The translations under genes were made by a program, and so were the position numbers. Shown piece by piece: positions 58,642 to 64,000 of a DNA stretch of 64,000 nucleotides. This stretch comes from Robinsoniella peoriensis. GTDB lineage: Bacteria; Bacillota; Clostridia; Lachnospirales; Lachnospiraceae. Within the stretch, counting starts at the first letter, position 1. Each line of letters begins with the position of its first letter. Location of the stretch: NCBI RefSeq assembly GCF_042680125.1, contig NZ_JBHTNY010000035.1. One strand, written 5' to 3'. The notes below the pieces were generated by a model that searched no databases, had not been told where the DNA came from, and saw only the letters and a program-made list of their open reading frames with translations.

Positions 58642-60930
58642 ATGCATTACAGAATTGATATTAGCCATAACAGAGAGAAAGAGATTTATGCTCTATCCAA
58701 TCATTTCGGGGGGATCAGTCCCAATAAGGATGAACTTTCCTTTACCAATTACTATATGGAAATAAACCATAAGCCTTTTTTTGGAATAAGCGGGGAATTT
58801 CACTTTTCTAGATGCAGTGATATTTACTGGGAGGATGAAATCCTTAAGATGAAAATGGGTGGCATAAATGTGATCTCTACATACATTTTCTGGATACACC
58901 ATGAAGAACAGGAAGGAAAATTTTGCTTTGCAGGAAGAAGAGATTTAAGGAAATTTATTCTGCTTTGCAAAAAGCATGGGATGTATGTCATTGTACGGAT
59001 TGGGCCTTTTGATCATGGAGAAGTCAGAAACGGAGGATTTCCAGACTGGCTGTATGGGAAGCCTTTTGAAGCAAGAATGCTGAATGAAGGATTTTTATAT
59101 TATACAAAGCGGCTGTATGACAGACTGGCAAAGGAGATGGAAGGGCTTTATTACAAAGATCAGGGACCCATTATTGCAGCTCAGATTGACAATGAATATG
59201 AACATTCTTCAGCGCCGTGGGAAATCACAACCGGAGTTTCAAATGAGTGGGTATTTGCGGGAAATGAAGGGGATGCATATATGCTGGAATTAAAAAAGAT
59301 GGCACAGGAGTCTGGGATTATCGTGCCTTTCTATACCTGCACCGCATGGGGAGGTGCTGCAGCACCAAGTAAAGAGATGATGCCTCTCTGGGGAGGGTAT
59401 GCTTACCGTCCATGGATCTTTTATTCCCATAAGGGAGAGCACCCGGCTACCGGGGAATATATTTACCGGGATCATCATAACAATGAGATTCCAAAGACCT
59501 ATAATTTTGAACCTGGGTATCCGCCTGAATCCGTGCCCTATGCCTGTTGTGAAATGGGCGGGGGCATGACCTGTTCCTATCACTACCGTTTTTTGCTTCC
59601 TTATGAAAGTGTGGATGCCATGGCAAATATTAAGATGGCTTCTGGGTGTAATTTTCTGGGATACTATATGTATAAAGGAGGCACAAATCCCAAGGGAGAA
59701 CAGGGGGGATTTCTGAATGAAAGCCAGATGCCCAAATTATCGTATGATTATCAGGCGGCATTAGGCGAGTTTGGACAGATCCGGGATTCCTATAAACGGT
59801 TGAAACTGCTGCATTTATTTGCCAGCAGTTTTGAGTCTGACTTATGTACGATGCAGACGGCGCTTCCCGGCGGTGCGGAACAAATAGCACCGGAAGATAC
59901 CGATACACTGCGGTTTGCGGTGCGTTATAACAAAAACGGCGGTTTTTTATTTATCAATAACTTTCAGGATCATGTAGAAACGAAAGTAAAAACAGAGGAG
60001 TGTGTGACCGTCATTACGAAAGGGGGAGAAATTACATTTAAGTCCCTTTCCCTGGCTGCCGGTGAAAACTGCATATTGCCATTTCATATGCAGATCGAAG
60101 GCAGAATCCTGAAATATGCCACAGTTCAGCCAATTACAAAACTATGTCTGGATGGAGCATATTATTATTTCTTTTTCACACCGGAAGGAATGGAAGGTAA
60201 ATATGTATGGGAAAATGGTGAAGAGATTAAAATACCAGGGCAGCCCATTCATTCATACCGTTTAGAAGAGGATGAAAAGGTTATTCATCTGGTTACGTTA
60301 TCAAGAAAGATGGCGATGGACTTTTATAAAGCTAACCAAAATGGAAATGACATGGTTTTAATTACAGATATGGCGGTACTGCAAGATGAATATGGCATCC
60401 GTTTTGAAACCGGGAATTGTGAAAACCGCATCCTGGCTATGCCGGACGGGATATTGGAAAATATAGAAAAGACTGGAAAAACAGTTGTCCAAAGTAAATA
60501 TCCGCTTTTTACGGAATACAGGTACCGGGTGGAAGAGAAGCCGCCGGTTAAGCTATTGGCAAAGCAGACAGGACCAACCAGATACTGTATAGATCTGCCG
60601 GGAAATTTAATGGAAAGTGTTAAAGACGCCATATTAAAAATAGATTATACAGGTGATATCGGGCAGGCATTTATAAATGGAGAGATGATTTCGGATAACT
60701 TTTGCAGCGGGGGTATCTGGGAAATCGGACTGAAAGAATTTGCAGACAGTTTAAAAGAACATCCCTTAACAATTTATATAACTCCGATCAAGAAAGGGGT
60801 TCATGTGAATGTAGAATCCGCAATGGCTGCCAGAATGGAGCAGGTAGATGGAATAACCGGAATGCTCCATAATGTATCCATTGCGTGGGTTTATGGAAAG
60901 GATTGTAATTTTCATAGAAACACATTCTAA
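58642..60930 (+). CDS. Glycoside hydrolase family 35 beta-galactosidase
   Basis: A 762-residue enzyme, no signal peptide, so it acts in the cytoplasm on imported beta-galactosides. Residues ~30-370 form the GH35 barrel: FHFSRCSDIYWEDEILKMKMGGINVISTYIFWIHHEEQEG, then IGPFDHGEVRNGGFPDWL, acid/base Glu in AAQIDNEYEHS and nucleophile Glu in YACCEMGGGM. C-terminal beta-sandwich domains (YTGDIGQAFINGEMISD) follow. AGGAGGA precedes ATG 58642. Last gene of the YesMN-ABC locus; likely targets are host mucin-type or plant galactosides. Confidence 0.95.
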   Translation: MHYRIDISHNREKEIYALSNHFGGISPNKDELSFTNYYMEINHKPFFGISGEFHFSRCSDIYWEDEILKMKMGGINVISTYIFWIHHEEQEGKFCFAGRRDLRKFILLCKKHGMYVIVRIGPFDHGEVRNGGFPDWLYGKPFEARMLNEGFLYYTKRLYDRLAKEMEGLYYKDQGPIIAAQIDNEYEHSSAPWEITTGVSNEWVFAGNEGDAYMLELKKMAQESGIIVPFYTCTAWGGAAAPSKEMMPLWGGYAYRPWIFYSHKGEHPATGEYIYRDHHNNEIPKTYNFEPGYPPESVPYACCEMGGGMTCSYHYRFLLPYESVDAMANIKMASGCNFLGYYMYKGGTNPKGEQGGFLNESQMPKLSYDYQAALGEFGQIRDSYKRLKLLHLFASSFESDLCTMQTALPGGAEQIAPEDTDTLRFAVRYNKNGGFLFINNFQDHVETKVKTEECVTVITKGGEITFKSLSLAAGENCILPFHMQIEGRILKYATVQPITKLCLDGAYYYFFFTPEGMEGKYVWENGEEIKIPGQPIHSYRLEEDEKVIHLVTLSRKMAMDFYKANQNGNDMVLITDMAVLQDEYGIRFETGNCENRILAMPDGILENIEKTGKTVVQSKYPLFTEYRYRVEEKPPVKLLAKQTGPTRYCIDLPGNLMESVKDAILKIDYTGDIGQAFINGEMISDNFCSGGIWEIGLKEFADSLKEHPLTIYITPIKKGVHVNVESAMAARMEQVDGITGMLHNVSIAWVYGKDCNFHRNTF

Positions 60931-60976
60931 TATGTGCTTATCATCTGCAAGTAACATAATATAAACTGAAAAGGAC

Positions 60977-61224
60977 AATGTTGCTACCGTCATATCGAAA
61001 GATATGTCGCGTGTCGGACGCGACTACTTGCAAACAGGCTCTTACACCGAAGTCTTTTTCCGAAAAAAGGGCATCTGCTTCATCGCCGGCGGCTGAACGG
61101 AGAGTATGTTTTGCTGAAAAATGACACCGCCGAAGTTGAGAAAATCCTCAGGAATGTTTATGACATTATGAGTGAGGAAACCCGCCGAGAGCAGCCCAAA
61201 AGGGTGCAAGATATGGAGATGTAA
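60977..61224 (+). pseudogene. Serine recombinase remnant with a frameshifted downstream fragment
   Basis: Frame 1 (60977-61096) reads VISKDMSRVGRDYLQTGSYTEVFFRKKG and then ICFIAGG and stop. This is the catalytic-domain segment (SR.GRD) of large serine recombinases of Tn4451/Tn5397 type. The active-site N-terminus and the DNA-binding part are missing. A second frame (61093-61224) encodes LNGEYVLLKNDTAEVEKILR and a short charged end before TAA; it matches no family I can name. The remains mark a former mobile element insertion. Confidence 0.72.
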
Positions 61225-61231
61225 CAGACGG

Positions 61232-61273
61232 GGCGGCGGGATGGGCAATCGTCTATCCCGCCGCCTTGTTTTT
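61232..61273 (+). terminator. GC-rich terminator in the mobile-element scar
   Basis: GGCGGCGGGAT pairs with ATCCCGCCGCC (11 bp) followed by TTGTTTTTA. Base composition is much more GC-rich than the neighbourhood, fitting an imported origin. Confidence 0.88.
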
Positions 61274-61299
61274 AATTGGGATTCTGTATCTAAAGCCTA

Positions 61300-61860
61300 C
61301 TAAATCGTGAGTATCATATTTACATTCTCACCCTCTGGATAATCACCATTCCCCCATGTTTCCAGATACTTTCCATAATAATCCGAAGGCTCGAAAGTGT
61401 TCGTAACAACAAAGCCACATTTTTCATATGCCTTTATCGCCCGTTTGTTCTTCAACCACGGTCGGATGATGAATGTTTCAATACTGTAATCCCTGCACAA
61501 GCTGTCTATAAGCAGCTTCATCGCATTTGAACCTATACCGCGACCTGTATATTCAATGGAACGCAGCCACATATCCAATTCCATATTAGTGATTTTTCCA
61601 TCATTAAAGGTATGGGAAATTGTGCCGACGATTTTATCCTCCCAAACAATCAGAAGATACTTGCTCAGTCCGGGTGTATTCCCAAAAAAATGTGGTTCTT
61701 CATCACGAATTTCAGACCAGCAAAAGTGATCCTTGTCGTCAAACATGGCCTGCCAAATAGCATCTTCTTCAAAGGCCATGCCGTAAATCAACTCCCGATC
61801 TGCTTCTTCGGCGTAATATAGTTTAATCTTATTGTTCCCAGCATATATTGTTCTTTCCAT
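61300..61860 (-). CDS. GNAT N-acetyltransferase, AAC(6')-like
   Basis: A 186-residue acetyltransferase. RSIEYTGRGIGSNAMKLLID is the acetyl-CoA motif A (R-x-x-G-x-G) and RPWLKNKRAIKAYEKCGFVV motif B, the latter resembling aminoglycoside 6'-N-acetyltransferases and related resistance enzymes. The substrate is not certain. AGGATGG precedes the start. It lies within a decayed mobile element, between a recombinase remnant and palindromic debris, so it is probably transferred cargo that is still intact. Confidence 0.82.
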   Translation of the reverse strand: MERTIYAGNNKIKLYYAEEADRELIYGMAFEEDAIWQAMFDDKDHFCWSEIRDEEPHFFGNTPGLSKYLLIVWEDKIVGTISHTFNDGKITNMELDMWLRSIEYTGRGIGSNAMKLLIDSLCRDYSIETFIIRPWLKNKRAIKAYEKCGFVVTNTFEPSDYYGKYLETWGNGDYPEGENVNMILTI

Positions 61861-62335
61861 ATCAACCCATCCTCATGTTGGCATTCTATCTCGCACCTGA
61901 ATTAAATTATACTACATGCAACTGTCCAAAGCAATGAGCAATACCCGACCATTCCGTCCATCCAACCGGTCAAGGGACGAGTAGTAATTTTTCGCAAAGA
62001 AAGCGAAAAAGTCTCCACTCTTAAACCCTTGACCGGCTGGATTTTTGCCGTGACATTTCGTTTGCTTCATTATACGGCAAAACCGTCTGCACTATTGCGG
62101 CGGTTATTGTTAGCTTTACGGTGGCTCTGTCCCCGCACCCCCGACCTCTACAAAGAACAGAATGAAAAACCTGTTTACTGGAAGATTTGGATACGGTATG
62201 GAAAGAACAGGCAAGTGAGTGGAATGAGCGCTTAAATTTGTATATCCAGTGAAATGATAATGGCAGAACTGCTGATTCTGTGGTCATCAGCAGTTCTGCC
62301 ATTCATATCCAATTATATGTTTCAGATTCTATTAT
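61861..62335. other. Mobile-element debris with palindromes
   Basis: CCGGTCAAGGG (61966-61976) and CCCTTGACCGG (62026-62036) are perfect inverted repeats enclosing TTTTTCGC/GCGAAAAA, a shape seen at transfer or replication origins of mobile elements. A short frame ending WNERLNLYIQ (stop ~62249) looks like a gene end. ATGGCAGAACTGCTGAT (62260-62276) and its exact complement (62286-62302) form a 17-bp hairpin lacking a T-tract. No intact gene seen. Confidence 0.55.
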
Positions 62336-62635
62336 CTAAGCGCGTACCTTACCACGAATTCCAAATTCCTTTGAAGGCGGCGAAACAGGCAGGATATTCT
62401 GGTACCGACAGATACTTAAAAGTATTCCGATAAGTATATAGGTAATCACTGTCCCGGTACCGGCGTAGGAGAGGAACGGACAGTTGGTGTCTGTGAACAT
62501 AAGTCCCAGATTGTTTAAAAAATAAAGAATTACCTGCAATAAGAATATAGTGGAGCATGCCATGCCCATTATCATGCCCAGTTGATTTTTTTGTCTGAGA
62601 GAAATCCTTAAAAAGCGGCAGAACACATAAATCAC
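62336..62635 (-). pseudogene. C-terminal fragment of an FtsW/RodA/SpoVE-family protein
   Basis: An open frame of 99 residues, reading MGMACSTIFLLQVILYFLNN, then LGLMFTDTNCPFLSYAGTGT, then ITYILIGILLSICRYQN. This is the last two helices and the PFxSYGG-type loop of SEDS glycosyltransferases. The other ~300 residues are absent, since the frame upstream (beyond 62635) is unrelated. It is a truncated relic, cut by the same rearrangement that left the recombinase remnant. Confidence 0.72.
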
Positions 62636-62804
62636 TGCTTTTCAAGGTCTGTTGCACAAGGTGATGATTGATTTGTGGGGGCACGGGATGAAGTGGAAAA
62701 AGAAAAGTGATAGACAATGAGGTAACAGAATCTCAAGTGAGAAATTACATACAATAAGATGAAATAAATAAATATATAAAAGTCACAAAAAATAAAAATA
62801 AAGC

Positions 62805-62888
62805 TTGAACTTTAGAAAAAACTGTTATATAATGAAAAAAAGAAATACATAGATACATTTCATTGAACAACACTTTTTTCTAAAGTTC
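62805..62888 (+). promoter_or_regulatory. Promoter inside a perfect inverted repeat, upstream of the Rpn-like gene
   Basis: TTGAAC (62805-62810), 17 bp, TATAAT (62828-62833). GAACTTTAGAAAAAA (62807-62821) and its exact complement TTTTTTCTAAAGTTC (62874-62888) bracket the -10. The rest of 62636-62989 is AT-rich with nothing else seen. Confidence 0.65.
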
Positions 62889-62989
62889 TTAAAATTCATT
62901 TTATATCTGGTACATATTCTGTACAATTTCCCTTTAGAATTGTTATATCATTTTTGTGTCTTTGTATTCTGAATGAGAAGGAGGAATCT

Positions 62990-63928
62990 ATGACTCAAGA
63001 AAGAGATATTGCAGCAAAGATATTTTTTGCTAAGCCGGAGCATTTTGCAGATCTGTATAATGGTGCCTGCTTTAAGGGCGAGCAGATTTTAAATCTGGAC
63101 GATTTAACCCCTCTGGATTCTGTACAGGAATGCTTACCTGGCAGTCAGAGCTTTAGTAAAAAAGCCGTACGAAGGAACCGGGATGTAGTCAAAATGACTG
63201 CGTTGGGTGCAAATTTTTTAATTCTGGCATGTGAAAACCAGGAGTATGTACATTATGCAATGGTAATTCGGAATATGCTGTATGACGCTATGAATTACGC
63301 AGAACAGGTACAACAGATAAAACGTAAATATAAAATCGCCGGGGATTATGGTAATTCAGATGAATTCTTATCTGGAATGAAAAAGCAGGATAAGCTTCTG
63401 CCGGTTATTACATTGGTTGTATATTTTGGAGCAAAGCCCTGGGATGGCTGTCTGGATTTGCACAGTATGCTGGATATACCAGCAGAAATGGAGACATTCC
63501 GTCAATATCTGCCGAATTATAAGATACAAGTTCTGGATGTAAAGAGGATAGATCATCTGGAATATTTTCAAACGGATTTAAGAGAAGTATTCGGAGTTAT
63601 TAAATATGCAGAAGATAAGAATATGATGAAAGCACATGTGAAGAAGCACCAGGACAGATATAGCAGATTGATGAAAGAAACAATAGAAGTTATTTTCATC
63701 ATGCTGGGTGAAAAAGAAAAGATGTCAGAGATCATAGAACAGGCACAGATAGATAATAAGGAGGAATATGATATGTGTAAAGCATTTGAAGATATGAGAA
63801 GTGAAGGAAGAATGGAAGGCGAAGAATTATTTGCCAGATTAACATTAAATTTAATAAATGATAATCGAACCGTAGAATTAAAAAAAGCGGTAACAGATAA
63901 GGGTTCCAGAGAAAATCTGTATCGGTAG
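62990..63928 (+). CDS. Rpn/YhgA-like recombination-promoting nuclease (PD-(D/E)XK)
   Basis: A 312-residue protein, ATG 62990 after AGAAGGAGG. The N-terminal ~230 residues match the Rpn family: RRNRDVVKMTALGANFLILACENQEYVHYAMVIRNMLYDAMNYAEQV contains the Asp and the E-x-Q (ENQ) of the PD-(D/E)XK nuclease core. LLPVITLVVYFGAKPWDGCLDLHSMLD is also typical. A charged C-terminal region (~230-312) is variable, as in the family. These proteins are often labelled transposases but are DNA endonucleases linked to recombination. Its place next to a mobile-element scar is in keeping. Confidence 0.85.
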   Translation: MTQERDIAAKIFFAKPEHFADLYNGACFKGEQILNLDDLTPLDSVQECLPGSQSFSKKAVRRNRDVVKMTALGANFLILACENQEYVHYAMVIRNMLYDAMNYAEQVQQIKRKYKIAGDYGNSDEFLSGMKKQDKLLPVITLVVYFGAKPWDGCLDLHSMLDIPAEMETFRQYLPNYKIQVLDVKRIDHLEYFQTDLREVFGVIKYAEDKNMMKAHVKKHQDRYSRLMKETIEVIFIMLGEKEKMSEIIEQAQIDNKEEYDMCKAFEDMRSEGRMEGEELFARLTLNLINDNRTVELKKAVTDKGSRENLYR

Positions 63929-64000
63929 TGTAAAATAAGTTGTGTCTATGGAAATAAATGGCTCTATCTTGGAAAGAATTAGATAAAACAATTCTTTTTC

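Overview
The window looks like the chromosome of a low-GC, spore-former-lineage Firmicute, most probably a gut Lachnospiraceae (class Clostridia). The basis is the AAGGAGG-type ribosome sites, consensus TTGACA/TATAAT promoters with U-tailed terminators, a Bacillus-like cysS-mrnC-rlmB-sigH block, a one-chain FGAM synthase, tRNA genes without encoded CCA, and many YesMN/ABC and DeoR-type sugar loci. The genus cannot be fixed from the sequence alone.

Layout. 1-5.1 kb: the end of a DinG/XPD helicase and purL. 5.3-7.6 kb: a degenerate REP-type Y1 transposase, a double VOC-domain protein, tRNA-Val and tRNA-Met, and a tiny Thr/Glu/Ala-repeat lipoprotein. 7.6-12.9 kb: ispF, an Eis-like acetyltransferase, then cysS-mrnC-rlmB-sigH. 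12.9-14.9 kb: a preQ1-I-like riboswitch leading a queuine-salvage pair (radical SAM QueL-like protein and YhhQ transporter). 14.9-17.1 kb: an array of four related small-RNA-like units (three tandem, one inverted). Each is preceded by four hexamers at exact 11-bp spacing (Pho-box-like), and they surround a lysozyme-like protein, tRNA-Thr and a cold-shock gene with a strong terminator in its leader. 17.2-23.3 kb: an XRE regulator, truA, a CobD/HisC-like aminotransferase with a LUD protein, and argS behind an unusual structured leader.

23.4-31.9 kb is an envelope operon: a transmembrane Ser/Thr kinase that probably starts at CTG, a large repeat-bearing surface protein, a YARHG-domain protein, a membrane-anchored protein, a lipoprotein amidase and a CPBP protease. 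Together they suggest a kinase-linked cell-wall sensing or remodelling module. 32-38.4 kb is gltBD. 38.6-47.6 kb is carbon metabolism: MFS permease, DeoR regulator, GatY-like aldolase, GatD-like dehydrogenase and a tagatose-6-phosphate-type kinase (a tagatose-bisphosphate route with no PTS visible), then a VTT membrane protein, a KDPG aldolase fused to a VOC domain, and KDG kinase.

47.8-49.6 kb holds a radical SAM protein under a TetR regulator whose operators sit inside its own promoter. 49.6-51.8 kb holds a MITE-like palindrome and an ABC-F protein with a long leader. 52-60.9 kb is a complete galactoside locus: YesN/YesM two-component system, binding protein, two permeases and a GH35 beta-galactosidase. 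60.9-64 kb is a decayed mobile-element scar (serine recombinase remnant, GNAT acetyltransferase, FtsW/RodA fragment) ending in an Rpn/YhgA-like nuclease.

All functions are read from sequence and remembered family features. No database search was run.
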